Below are positions 1-10,216 of a DNA stretch of 15,707 nucleotides, one piece after another. The notes beneath the pieces are model-generated. The model worked only from the letters and a program-made list of their open reading frames with translations, was not told the DNA's origin and made no database searches. The stretch's first letter is position 1, and each line of letters begins with the position of its first letter. The stretch covers positions 1 to 15,707 of the forward strand of contig CAMPET010000473.1 of NCBI GenBank assembly GCA_946803715.1, in the 5' to 3' direction. Both the position numbers and the translations under genes were made by a program. This DNA is from Beroe ovata (lineage: Eukaryota; Ctenophora; Nuda; Beroida; Beroidae).

Positions 1-22
1 CACACACACACACACACACACA
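1..22. repeat. (CA)11 microsatellite, cut by window start
   Basis: Eleven uninterrupted CA units open the window and probably continue to the left. A short alternating purine/pyrimidine stretch (gcgcgcgtg) follows within ten bases. Confidence 0.95.
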
Positions 23-220
23 GATGGTGCGCGCGTGCTGTGCGCAATGAACTACGAAATGACCTTGTCAAATTGCCAGTGGTAACAGGGGATCTGATAT
101 AGAAACTGTCTTGAAGTATTGATCTCATTACAATGATTGAAAAACACCATGGCACCCTCTTTTATTAATCTCTCTCTTGATTGGCCCAACAACAAAAATT
201 GTAAAATCGGTGTTTTCTCC

Positions 221-252
221 CGGAGTTAGATCTAGACGGAGTTAGATCTAGA
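221..252. repeat. 16-bp unit repeated twice in tandem
   Basis: The unit cggagttagatctaga occurs twice without a mismatch, directly followed by cgtcataa. Each unit contains the palindrome AGATCT. Confidence 0.9.
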
Positions 253-670
253 CGTCATAACAAGAAGATTGGAGCATATGAATCAGCCAAAGTTGAGGGT
301 AGTTCAAGTCGGCTTCGTTGAGAATAATGCTAACAGGAGACTACGACAAACTTCTAAGTTCTAATTCTAAAAGTTATAGTTAACGGTTATGATATGATTT
401 TCTAGTTGGCAACAGGTAATTATATATACGATCAATCTCGATATTAAAGCATGAACATATGATATGTGGCCGTCGATCAGAACTAATAATTAATATATGA
501 ATCATATGATGCGTGATCACGAACCCCTCGATAATTCTACGAAAGTCATGAAGACCATTCAATAATCGATAGTGTTGTCAATCAGGTATGTTGGGGACTT
601 GAAAAAGCTTTTGTCAAGCGCGTGTGATGGAATATAACTGCGCGTGGATGCTATTCCGGTGGGCGCATTA

Positions 671-819
671 GAGCAAGCTGGGGGCAGGGACCTGGCTGAC
701 TCCATGGACAGTAAGAGCAAGCTGGGGGCAGGGACCTGGCTAACTCCATGGACAGTAACTCCTTACAGTGGAGAAGTAAGAGCAAGCTGGGGGCAGGGAC
801 CTGGCTGACTCCATGGACA
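671..819. repeat. GC-rich minisatellite, three copies of a ~40-44 bp unit
   Basis: A 40-bp core starting gagcaagctgggggcaggg occurs at 671-710, 715-754 and 780-819. The second copy differs by one base (taactcc for tgactcc). Copies 1 and 2 are 44 bp apart; copies 2 and 3 are separated by an extra 21 bp. The unit is much richer in G and C than its surroundings. The minus-strand open frame across it is a by-product of the repeat. Confidence 0.93.
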
Positions 820-2423
820 TGAAGAGTATTCACTCCTGTTCTCTAGTCTATATTGACAAAATGACGCATGTCTGGTTTCATTATTCAGTAGACTGCAGGT
901 AGACTCTTCTCATTGGCTTAAACCGCTCTTCTCATGGTTAAGATATCCCTTACTGTTCCAGTAAAAAACGATGGCATACATAAAAGGAGCGAAGCAAATT
1001 TGAACGTCTTTGACAAGTGCAGTTGCCTATTCATCGATTTCCAGTTTCATGTCTTCCAATTAAGTAGGTGTAAACTGTAAAGTGTAGACTAAAGACTCAG
1101 AAAGCTTAGTCAGCTAGTGCACAGCATAATTGAAAGTAAAAACAATATTATACGAAGCGTATTGGATCGATTTGAATGTAGACAAAGGGACAAAGGGTAA
1201 AATGTTGAGAATAATTATCACGAGTAACACCAAGTACTAAACACAATAGAGTTTTGCGTAGTTATACACGGGGCCATTTACAATTTGCATAACGAGCGAA
1301 TGTAAGACTTTTGTCCCCTTATATCATAAATTTAGTAAAAAATGTCATGTCCAGAACAATGTAAAGCACTAGCCGTTGACGCTCTCTATCTTTTTCTCTC
1401 CTCTCTGCATGAAAGGGGCCGCCGCTTGAAAATTCTTTTGAGGGTATCGAGCTCACACAGTCTTGTAACTCATGAAAAGTGTCTCGCTGTGAAGTAGAGC
1501 TGTGGGCGTGGTTAAGTTTCATGCTAAATTCGAGATATAGTATATTGCGATGTAGGCATTATATGTGCTTCGATCATGGAAAATAGTATTAATATTGAGT
1601 TCAAATGAGGAAATATGTTATATAGTGCCCTTTTCCTCACTGCCATTATTCAAGCAATATATAGTTAGGAAGAGGTTTAGGTAGGCACAATATTATAGTC
1701 CATAGCATGTCTACCACAGTGGTGTCATTTCATGAGATATGGTGGAATTATAGGGTTGCTGAATGGTCAATGGCCACACACTGATAACTGTATGTATCAA
1801 TTTCTGTTAGAGAGAATGGTCATGAACAATGAACATTCATGATGATCAAACAGAGCTCGGAGGTACAAAAACTAAGTATCGAAACGAGAAAAGAGGAAAA
1901 ACGATTGATTTCCTGATCACGACCATATTTTGAATAGCTTTTAAAAAGAACATCAGATTTAAAGCATGGCGCAGAGACTGAGAGTGGGTCGTGGGTGGTA
2001 GTAAATTACGCAATGTGCGTGACCACCGATCTTAGCAGGCTATTTTGTAGTTCCAACTTCCAACAGATCCGTTCAAAAAGTGGCATAATCATTCCCTCTT
2101 TCTCTTTTTCAAAGTTCTTTGTAAGCTTCATTGCTCCACACCCATATCCATAAGACTAATAGAGAGAGTAATAGACACCGCAACATCTTGAATTACGTTA
2201 TGATCGTTTCTTTTAAATAATGTTGTAACATTTTGTGGAGTGTGCACTAATGCACTATGTAGTAGCACTATATGTAGCTACTTATAGTTCTAATTTACCT
2301 ATATTGGGAGAGAGAGAGCCTATCATCCATTCATAAAGTTCTCATTCAGATAATAGATTGCAGGGTTGCATCACAAATTGAAAGGGTTGGTCTGAACACA
2401 GAAGATCTTTTTCCACGGAAGAG

Positions 2424-2476
2424 TGATCTTTCCTTGTTTCCTTGGACAACTTGTTTAAGAAAACAAGGAAAGATCA
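2424..2476. repeat. Perfect 16-bp inverted repeat (hairpin)
   Basis: tgatctttccttgttt at 2424-2439 is the exact reverse complement of 2461-2476, with a 21-nt loop. It lies about 400 bp beyond the stop codon of the homeobox gene. No flanking target duplication is visible. Confidence 0.85.
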
Positions 2477-2887
2477 ATTCAAACTTTCACATTTGATTTG
2501 TTATTCTAAATTGATTGGTTGCAACACTGCAGTCTGAAATTCGGTGAAGCAATGACAAGAACCCCTTTCCGAGAAACTATTTGAAAATTGTGATTCGAAA
2601 TAAGCAAACCAGCTTCAGCATCATGCAGTATATTTTGCAGTGTACCTACTCAGCTTAATCAATTCTGGTCGGATCACGGTTTATACACTCTAATAAAACT
2701 GATATTTATCCAAAATTCAAGCGATGTCAAGAGTACCTACAATAATTAATGCTATTGATAAAATCTACACTTGTGTTTGGGCAGCAACAACGAACAGCAA
2801 AGATAAACCAAATCCCAAGATCTCATCTCTGATCAGACATGTGATTGTATGTCGCATCATATTGTGTTATTAATTGATCCTTGTGTA

Positions 2888-4412
2888 TCATGGATTTTGG
2901 AATCTAGGAACCAGGGAAGTAGGGTAAGGGTAGCCCGATCCCAGGGACATCAGTTTGGCACGTGCTGCGAGCTGCCTAAACCGCAGTTGTTCCTGAAAAT
3001 GTTTTCAGTTTTTACTTTTACTGATTTGATATAGCAGGGTTACCTAACCATGAATCCCAATTCTAATGCCACTTTCAGAAGGCTGTGATTCAGTTTACTT
3101 TGTTTTTACAGAGGATCATACTCATAATGGGGAGATAATAAGTCTTAACCAAGGTCATTATAGTTATCTGGTAGGCATATACCATATAGTGATCGATGGC
3201 CACTTTGAATACTTCCCTCGCAGTTTCGTACATCTTAAGAAGCAATTATGCGATTGAACCTACCTGTTCCCGTTTTTCGTTTTCGTCTCTCTTGTTCTTT
3301 GCTCTCCGATTCTGAAACCATGTTTTAATCTGTGTCTCGGATAGGACCAGTTCCTGAGCAATCTTTGTCCTTTCGACTGGAGTGAAGTACCGTTTATAGT
3401 CGAAATATGTCTCCAGCTTGGCTACCTAGAAGAAGGGATTATATAATAAGTAAGACATTGCCATTATTGGAAGAATGTCAAGCAACTTATTGATCGATAG
3501 CCTCAATGGTTCCAAGTTTGATTAGTGTACAAGAACCAGACACCAATACATCTTCAAACCTGTTCATCACTAAAAGTTCTCCTTGTCCCCTTCTTCTTTT
3601 TCGATTCCCCTCTTTCCCCCGTGCTCTGATCTCCTGCAACTTGTGCAACTGGAGGACTCAGTGATCTGTGATCGAGCGTTGATACATGATGAGCTGGTGA
3701 CGAGTGACGAACACTTTCAGGATCGTCTGTGCGTTCTGCGGAGTAATTATTGTTAGTGATCATGGTTCCCGTGATTACGCCAACCTCCCACCATATCTGC
3801 AGCTGCATTCACAATCACAATTAGACGGTTCTGTTGGATTGAAACTATAAATAGGACTTTGTTTGTTTGTTTGTTTGTTCATGGACCCGTGCTTGCCGAC
3901 ATTTTCCCTTTCGAAAATGATGCATCTTACCCAAGGCTGGTGTGTTAAGGTCCTCCATAGTCCCAGACGACACTCCCTCTGTCTCTACTAGGGAGGGTTC
4001 AGAGAATGCGCGGCCTGGTGTAGAGCTAATCAGACTCTGGAGTTGTCGGAAATGTGACAGATTGATGTAGTAATTGGTGAGAACCTGCATAGATTGTCCA
4101 ATTAGTGAGTACTGAGAAGTTCAGAAAGTATATTTAGCATTGCCTATGTGATCGTATTCATCGTGTCAGCCTCAGTCCCCCTCCCCTTACGTTTTGTAGA
4201 GCTGATACTGGGAGAAGTGTTGGCTGGATGAAGGGGGTCAAGGGTGCGGGCGGTTCTTTATTTACACGGCCGCTCCCAACCTGCAGCGATGTTCCCATCA
4301 AACTTGTATCACACGATGAGGAACTCGAGGATGAGTCAGAGACTGGAATCCCTGGTTGAAGAAGCGAGCCATCGGAAAATAAGTGAGATTCTCCGGTCTT
4401 TGATCCTTCCAT
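2888..4412 (-). CDS. Homeobox transcription factor, ANTP-class/NK-like, five exons
   Basis: This gene encodes a DNA-binding regulator, inferred to be nuclear. I assembled it from five minus-strand exons: 4412-4191 (ATG), 4084-3931, 3735-3560, 3425-3264 and 2992-2888 (TGA). Intron phases are 0, 1, 0, 0 and the total is about 272 aa. Donors are gtaagg, gtaaga, gtttga and gtaggt. Introns 1 and 2 have CTAAT/CTAAC branch-point matches, and the last exon follows the clean acceptor aaaacattttcag. Residues 1-74 hold a serine run and a proline-rich part with TPFIQPTLL, only weakly like an eh1 repressor motif. The homeodomain is residues 173-232: basic KKKKGTRR arm, L16, F20, W48, F49, Q50, N51, R53. 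The tail has a YPYPTSLVPRF stretch. T47 with A54 recalls the Hex/Bar/Bsh/Tlx group, but N56 does not, so I give no subfamily. If exon 4 were not spliced, the protein would end VGSIA* at 3246. Confidence 0.9.
3858..3879. repeat. (GTTT)n microsatellite in homeobox intron 2
   Basis: About five TTTG/GTTT units lie inside the intron between exons 2 and 3 of the homeobox gene. Open frames running through it are not coding. Confidence 0.9.
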
Positions 4413-4850
4413 ATTAGACCTACATGGTGGGAAATATTGCAGATACTATCAACATTCATGTTAGTGTGATTAACGAATAGATTGAACTCTATGTCTTGCT
4501 CGGTTAGTTGGTGAACAGAAATCAGAGCAAGGGAAACCGATGAAATTTCAATTTCGAATCAATCATGAACTATGCTATAGCATCAGCTAAACGATGGGTA
4601 CAAATATATATTAAACAGACCTATCAAGGTAGTCAAATATCGCGTTTAGCTATCGCATGAGCATGGCAGAGGAGATCCTAGATTACAGAGTGCGGTATTA
4701 GCTCGTGTCACGGACACGTTCCTAACCATTTTGAACGGCTATTCACGTGACTCCTGGTTCAGCCAATCAGGGTGCCTCATTTGTATTAAATATCCCGAAT
4801 ATTGACGGCTCATGGGAATTATTTCAAAATAATTGGAACGCTCGGAGGTC
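4413..4850 (-). promoter_or_regulatory. Possible promoter/5' region of the homeobox gene
   Basis: An in-frame TAG lies upstream of the chosen ATG, which supports the start at 4412. On the minus strand an AT run (aatatatattt, about 4597-4610) could be a TATA element giving a leader of roughly 150-160 nt. Further up lie a CACGTG E-box (4744-4749) and a CCAAT box read on the plus strand (about 4763-4768). These are short motifs in AT-rich DNA and could be chance. A splice acceptor-like tag just before the ATG also leaves room for an untranslated upstream exon. Confidence 0.25.
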
Positions 4851-5189
4851 TATAGAATCTACATATAAATATTATGAAGGGGAAGCCTGGAAAATATAAT
4901 GAGAAGTTCCTGATTGACAGTTGCAATATATACGGATAATAGACTTTTGTAGACCTCTGCCCCAGAGTATATTGTTCATTAAGCCTTGGGTGCATGGGCA
5001 GTTCGAACTAGTCTAGGGTTTTTAAATGCTCTAAATATCGCAATGGTTTATTTAAATGCATGTCATTGTGTGTTTATAGTATTTGGATTTCAGGTCCACG
5101 TGTAGGGAAGTGCTTTAGGAGGAACGCTGTCAAATGTGCAATAGATTGACCAATATGGAGCACCGCAATCACTCACCTATATAATATAT
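4851..5189. other. Non-coding flank up to the first N
   Basis: I see no gene or recognisable element here. The stretch is AT-rich and ends at a single N (5190), which probably marks a contig join. Confidence 0.5.
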
Positions 5190-5216
5190 NCGGATCCGTG
5201 ATATGCTAGATACTTA

Positions 5217-5338
5217 TTACAGTTCCATGCCATGCTCAATCACCTCCACACACTCCACAAGTGCATTCCTCCTTTCTAATTCTTCCAAACCCAGTGAAGT
5301 GTAGAATTGCTGTTTTTGTCGCTTTACAATGTTCCAAT
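5217..5338 (-). CDS. Possible terminal exon of an unknown gene (hypothetical)
   Basis: On the minus strand, after the acceptor-like actacaatgcag, an open frame reads WNIVKRQKQQF and then a glutamate-rich stretch ending VIEHGMEL and TAA (5217-5219). The amino-acid mix looks coding. A phase-compatible upstream candidate, about 6018-5904, reads PKRQKSYKKHNKF and onward to a gttatt donor. Joined, the two would give a basic/acidic C-terminus with no domain I know. The open frame itself extends up to 5411, but its first part is AT-rich and unconvincing. This rests only on frame and splice-like sites. Confidence 0.25.
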
Positions 5339-5404
5339 CTGCATTGTAGTAGCCAAACAATCTGTGCATAGTTGGGGTTTTTAAATAATATATGTCATAC
5401 CTAC

Positions 5405-5440
5405 CTACCATTTATCGATAGGTACCATTTATCCGTAGGT
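5405..5440. repeat. 17-bp tandem pair
   Basis: taccatttatcgatagg is followed directly by taccatttatccgtagg. Related taccatttc units recur three times at about 5823-5848, so a short motif family is scattered through this stretch. Confidence 0.75.
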
Positions 5441-6833
5441 TAAGGTACTGCGCCCATTGATATGGGTAGTCCATATTATTTTCATAGTATCGGTTCGACT
5501 CACGCTGATTCGTATGGATATATTGTGCCGTCATCAGGAGTCGCTAGAAGTACCATTTTATTCAGTCTCTTCAGGTTATCTGCCTGCTCTGATAATGAAA
5601 AGGGAGTGTCAACCTGTGTCTGACCATTCACCATGAATAAAGGGCTTGGAATCTTTGGAGAATTTATTTTTCACGCATTGGTATTGTGTCATCACCAGTG
5701 CATCTGATTCAAGTCGGCATGTTGGTATTGTGCATTATTGTCCTCTTCACAACCGCCTTTTTTACAAAAAGGAATTGGCGAAGGGATAGCATTAGCAGAG
5801 ATGAAAAATGCGTCGACATACCGTACCATTTCTACCATTTCTACCATTTATCTAGAATCTATGACTTGTGTATCTATGACAAGAATAGCAAGAGCACAAT
5901 AACCTGAACAACTCTTCATGTCTTGTAGTCTCATCCCCGCTTTCTTTGTCTGACACAGTGATTCACTCAGGAATTTATTGTGTTTCTTGTAACTCTTTTG
6001 TCGCTTTGGATCTGCGGGGATTCGAAATGTGAGATAGGCTAGACACAGTATATTGGTCTGTACAGATTCCAACGGCTTCGATTTTTTTATAACTATCTCC
6101 CACTCTAGGAAATAGGGATATTTGATTTATCGGAGTTTTCAGCAAGCACACATGCGTGAGAAACGAGGCAGAAAACCCTGCTACGGAAACACAAGTTTGG
6201 TTGGTGACGTTGTTGAAATATATCTGATCTTATTGATCTCCCAGTCCCAGTTCACCCATATTGACTCCAATCACATTGACAACACCAACATTAACTACAC
6301 TCACAGTTTGTAGTTGAACTTGACTACAATCACAATTGAATATTTACACCCCACATTTACATAACGCGTTACATTGACACTCATGTTACCATTCCACATG
6401 TTGCACACTGACAGTTCCTGTCCCAGCGCATTGTAACAAATGCCAGCGATTGTCGCGTTGGATAGCCAGTGATAATCTTCCGTGCTTGTTGGTGGAACTG
6501 AACAACATGAAACTGTTGTAATTAATTGTAAATTGTAAATTTACAGTAGTTTAGACATTATAGGGGTTCGACTCATAATACCTATTTGTGTCTGTTGTCA
6601 CTTTGGAGGACAATGAGGGGCAGCTTTTTGAATCGTGAAGATAACGTATGTCCCTATATGAAATAGCAATTGTGATAATTTATATTTTCTGTTGTACCTT
6701 CCGCTTTATGGGTGCACATTTATGCCCACTGAATTGAATTTACACGTGCTTCTTTTCCATCTTACGCGATTTAGCACGTAGCCAGCAAAACAATGTCATG
6801 CAAAAATTAATCACGCCGCAGTTGGATATTATC

Positions 6834-6896
6834 AGACCCCAACTAGTCGTGACGTCACGGGTGACGTCTCCCGTGATGTCACGCCGCAGTTGGGTC
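6834..6896. repeat. Imperfect foldback with CRE-like TGACGTCA
   Basis: The left arm (6834-6861, beginning agaccccaactagtcg) pairs imperfectly with the right arm (6870-6896, ending gcagttgggtct). Between and within the arms are TGACGTCA (6850-6857) and further tgacg motifs. A 15-bp piece, tcacgccgcagttgg, is repeated at 6811-6825 and 6879-6893. The first 21 bp of the left arm recur exactly at 13551-13571 in intron 2 of kringle gene 2. Confidence 0.8.
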
Positions 6897-7079
6897 TAAG
6901 ATTACCGACACGTAAGTTGTCAACTTTCACGAACCAGTGTAGGCTCCAGCAGCACAACTTAAGTCAACTCGAGGTCATGCGAAATGATTTTTCCTCCCTG
7001 TTAGCTTTACAGTTCACCCAAGGCGCAGGCCTCGTCACAGTTTGCTCTTGCATGAGGGCTCTAAGCTCTTATATATACT

Positions 7080-7157
7080 CTCAAGTTTATACTCAGTCTA
7101 TCCTCACTTTATCCTCAGTTTACCCTCAGTTTATCCTCACTTTATCCTCACTTTATC
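7080..7157. repeat. 11-bp minisatellite, about six to seven units
   Basis: Units of the type ctcactttatc / ctcagtttatc follow one another from 7092 to 7157, preceded by a degenerate 12-bp unit at 7080-7091. Because 11 is not a multiple of three, the translated frame shows an 11-residue period (ILTLSS...), which explains the long open frame here. Confidence 0.9.
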
Positions 7158-7573
7158 CGCCAGATCAACGCAATTATAGTATACGTTTCCTTTCCTTTGA
7201 CCCTTCGCAATCATCACGCATACCCCATGGGCTTAGGCTAAATCAATCGAAACCAGGCATCGCATCATTCATGATCATCATTACAATACAGTATGGAAAT
7301 CATATACGGTTTATAGTAGATTTAGATAGCTATGCAGGTTCTGCAATGGCAGGAGAATATGTATATCATTCACTGTTCATCGCGGCGATGCGGCAGCAAC
7401 ATGACTCCTGCCTTACCTAGTCTAATCTTCTCATTCATCCTTTGACCTTGGCGTATATCACCTTCGTGCTGTTGAATTTACATACACTTACAGGATGGCA
7501 AATAAGTCATCGATTATGAAGCAGTGAAAATATTTGAGTAATACTAAACGTGACCCGATCTTATTGCGATATT

Positions 7574-7857
7574 ATGATGTGTGAGAACAAGACGATGTTT
7601 TTCATCATTGCCCCGATTCTACTGACACAGAATATGGTGCTTTCTTCAGAGAGTAAGTACTGCGAGTAGCTGGCTTGAGACTCAAGTCTACACTACTTGA
7701 AGGGCTATATGATGACAGCAATTTGAGTTAGCAAATCAAATGTCAAACCTCTCGTTTCAACGTTGACGTTTCAAACAGGAATCAGTTGTATCCGTGTGGG
7801 AGATGGAAAGGGGTTTGCATACAGGGGAAGTGTGAATGTCAGTGGGAGTGGAGAGAC
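7574..7857 (+). CDS. Kringle gene 1: signal peptide plus first half of a kringle, broken at an N
   Basis: Exon 1 (7574-7652; core ATG at 7595) encodes a secretion signal with the core FFIIAPILL and ends VLSSE in phase 1 before gtaagt. After a 126-nt intron, exon 2 starts at 7779 following tttcaaacag. It reads ISCIRVGDGKGFAYRG and continues to SGSGET, the first cysteine and YRG-type start of a kringle. The sequence stops at N 7858, exactly where the intact paralogue has TCQRW. From the ATG at 7595, exon 1 has the same length (58 nt) and phase as that of kringle gene 2, and VLSSE/VLSSD align. Nothing after the N continues the domain: no YCRNPDG-like half occurs before the second gene. It is either a real gene cut by an assembly join or a truncated duplicate. 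Kringles bind proteins or lipids outside the cell; the ligand is unknown. Confidence 0.82.
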
Positions 7858-7858
7858 N

Positions 7859-8075
7859 TGGGTGTTGTTGTCCGCAGCATCTGTGCGATCTTGATTTAAA
7901 GTCAATGATATGAGATTAAGAACGCGGCATATACCACAGACTGCCGCCACCTCACAGTAGAAACACTGGCTTTTTCTAGTGATGTGGCGGCAGTCTGTGG
8001 TATATGCCGCGTTCTTAATCTCATATCATTGACTTTAAATCAAGATCGCACAGATGCTGCGGACAACAACACCCA
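7859..8075. repeat. Perfect 92-bp inverted repeat with 33-nt spacer
   Basis: Bases 7859-7950 are the exact reverse complement of 7984-8075. The spacer (7951-7983) also pairs partly (ctcacagtag against ctagtgat). The left arm begins directly after the N at 7858. That suggests a fold-back artefact at a contig end, although a genuine foldback insertion is possible. No target duplication can be seen, because the left flank is the N. Confidence 0.93.
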
Positions 8076-8446
8076 AATCTCATTTGGTTTTGGAAAAAAT
8101 ATCACTTTTTTTCATTGTTCTAGTAATATTTGAGAAAATTGGTCAATTATTCAATTAGCTAATTGGGTTCGAAAGTAAAGTATGATGACTAAGTAATAAT
8201 ATCAAGAACCAAGCTATCAGTATCAAACCCTGTTGGAAAAACTTTTCTATCTATTTCAGATATCGAGATATTCATGCTAATTAGGCTGTAAGCTAATTAT
8301 CTTTTCGGGAGCATCGTAGCTGTGTCATCAAATCTATCAGACAGCAAATAATCGTACAGTATCTAATAAGTTTCATGCCGAAAAACGCATCTCAAAATCT
8401 CCTATTAATATTATCCAGACTGTCATAATCAGAATTGGTGACTTTG

Positions 8447-8465
8447 TGACGTCATAATGACGTCA
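8447..8465. promoter_or_regulatory. Two perfect CRE palindromes
   Basis: TGACGTCA occurs at 8447-8454 and again at 8458-8465, with centres 11 bp apart, about one helical turn. CREB/ATF-type bZIP dimers bind this motif. No gene start is recognised nearby, so a regulatory role is only a possibility. Confidence 0.4.
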
Positions 8466-8901
8466 TATGATCGTCAAAGACTAATACAGATGACCATGTC
8501 TGTAAAGCCCAATCTTTCTTCTTTCCGACGCTGGGTCGACATTCAATGTATCTTTTGTGGTTTAGAAGTTATGAGGGTTCAAAGAGGGGTCACTTTTGAT
8601 GTAAAACAAGTCAAAGTGTTGTCTCTCCCTAAAATATATAATCGTCGCCCTAAATAACAAGAACACCCTCGATTTTGGCGATTTCAAGTTGCTATAACTT
8701 CGTCATTTTTTATCCGATTGACTTCAAATTTTGGTTGCTGCCTCTCTACGATATAATTAGACGGAATATCAAGTTTCATAACAATTGTATGAACAGAAGC
8801 GGTGTTATTGATAGTCGAAATTTGGCGATCCGTAAAAACATATAGTAGGGTCTGGCAAGCGCCGCAGCTTTTCGCGCGTTACAATTACATAAACGCACAA
8901 A

Positions 8902-9022
8902 GCTCACCAAGTCGGCCTTCGGGCCGCCTCGGTGAGCGAGCTCGCAAAAAGGGCCCTTCGGGCCCTTTTTGCTCGCACGGTTCACATTTCCTGCAGATGC
9001 CGCGGGGGGCTTACCAGCCCCC
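8902..9022. repeat. GC-rich tract of three nested or adjacent hairpins
   Basis: Hairpin one pairs gctcacc (8902-8908) with ggtgagc (8931-8937) around an inner ggcc-ttcg-ggcc. The perfect palindrome gcgagctcgc covers 8936-8945. Hairpin two (8946-8970) is an 11-bp stem, aaaaagggccc/gggcccttttt, around ttc; an outer gcgagc/gctcgc pairing extends it. Hairpin three (9005-9022) pairs gggggct with agccccc. It resembles a bacterial intrinsic terminator in shape, but nothing around it is bacterial. It may be part of a mobile element. Confidence 0.85.
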
Positions 9023-9386
9023 TGATGAATGAGATCCATGCGTTGCAGTTGCCTTTTCATTGAAAATGTCTATTCATTTACCAAGTTGTGTCTAAGTGAA
9101 ACAAGATGTTGAACTATTTAGTACTAAATTTAAAACTGGAATATAATGTAACGTTTTTTAAACATGGGAAGTTGTAATATATCCGATTGATAATTACAAT
9201 CAAGAACATTTGACATTGGTGTTTCATTTGGTCAGCTTGAAAAATGTAATTCAATTAAAGTTCGTCACACTGAAATATTATAGTCAGCTCGCAGATCTGG
9301 ACGAAAAATAGAGAAATTTTCAACAGCAAGAATATTGGTAATAAATGGTCATGTCAACCCCCTCGACAATGAAGCCATGCTATTAA

Positions 9387-10216
9387 NTCGTGACTGAGCA
9401 GTGGCGGCCTTCTACAATTTCTAGTTATGTTGCTGTATTCAAGATGCGAAGAGGCCACGTGATTATTGGTGCTGGTAGGATAATAATGAATTATAAGGAT
9501 TAAGGGTGCAGTACCATTTTCAATTAAATGAATGTTTCTTCAATTACTGTGGTGGCACTCAATGAGAATAGGTACCCAAACCACCTGCATATTATGCAGC
9601 ATTTGAGTCCCGGCTATCAAAATTCTTCTGGAATGTTCATTGATGGGGATTAATTAACTCGAATATATCCATGTTTTCGTTGTTCCTAAGCTATTTCCAA
9701 TGCCATGATTGCTGATTTGACTCTAGTTCTCGACCCAGCCTAGCTATGACGGAATTTGTTTAAGCAAGACTTAGGACATTGGATTTTACAATATGCCTTA
9801 CACCCATAGAGTGATAAGCTTCCATTTCCAAGGTCCATAAATGTAAAATGGGCGTGGCCCGTAACAAGGCTTACCAATGGGTTTATAGTGCTTCAAATAT
9901 TTGAGCTTTAGGCATTCGATTGTAATTGTTTAGCCATAACTGATAGAAATTTTAATTGAGCCACACTGGCGCCCAGTTTCGAGGGATTACTAGTGATTAA
10001 TTGTTGCGAGTTTAGAAATTATAGAAAATTTTTGAAAATGGGCATCATTATTGGGACAGCTGGTTGATTGTACCTACTACCTACCAGACCTATGCTCTTA
10101 TAAGTTATAATGATATAGGGCTCAATATAGTTTATACATACCTAATTATCAGGAATTATCCTATTGACCTATTTACTTATCCTCATCAATCATCATACAT
10201 GAGCGTATATATAAAA
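9387..10216. other. Intergenic, nothing recognised
   Basis: No coding exon, RNA gene or named repeat can be supported here. A small hairpin, ctgcatattatgcag, lies at about 9586-9600. Confidence 0.5.

Larger units (their letters stand above)
23..2887. other. Long region with no recognised gene
   Basis: I find no coding exon I would defend here on either strand. Short open frames such as the 67-codon one at 1319-1522 (minus) have no recognisable domain and no convincing pair of splice sites. The stretch holds a 16-bp tandem pair at 221-252, a GC-rich minisatellite at 671-819 and a hairpin at 2424-2476. The right end is the 3' flank of the minus-strand homeobox gene; I see no clear AATAAA signal just beyond its stop. 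Confidence 0.5.
5440..7573. other. Intergenic region upstream of kringle gene 1
   Basis: No gene could be recognised. One plus-strand frame (5686-5907) contains a hydrophobic run, VGMLVLCIIVLFTTAFF, followed by basic residues, like a membrane segment, but it has no start context or family resemblance. The 176-codon frame at 6890-7420 is created largely by an 11-bp minisatellite and looks non-coding. The foldback element at 6834-6896 lies here. Confidence 0.45.
8076..9385. other. No recognised gene; repeat-like and GC-rich elements
   Basis: The stretch from about 8640 to 8790 (agttgctataacttcgtc and onward) has the look of a dispersed repeat, but I cannot name its family. A 66-codon frame at 8457-8657 has no recognisable domain. 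Frames across 8776-9060 on both strands come from the GC-rich hairpin tract. The contig ends at N 9386. Confidence 0.45.

Noticed and set aside
651-833. Minus-strand 60-codon protein
   Set aside because: It is a translation of the 40-44 bp minisatellite.
3554-4412. Three separate minus-strand proteins starting at their own ATGs
   Set aside because: Splice donors, branch points and matching phases show these frames to be exons 1-3 of one homeobox gene.
5485-5510. tRNA-like T-arm (ggttcgactc), also near 6564
   Set aside because: No acceptor stem, anticodon arm or D arm could be fitted around either.
6890-7420. 176-codon plus-strand open frame, the longest in the window
   Set aside because: Its middle is an 11-bp minisatellite, its start lies in a foldback element and no domain or signal is visible.
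8946-8970. Bacterial rho-independent terminator
   Set aside because: The shape fits, but the surrounding genes are spliced eukaryotic genes and no bacterial gene lies nearby.
8776-9060. Overlapping frames on both strands of 76-94 codons
   Set aside because: They run through GC-rich hairpins, where open frames arise on both strands by chance.
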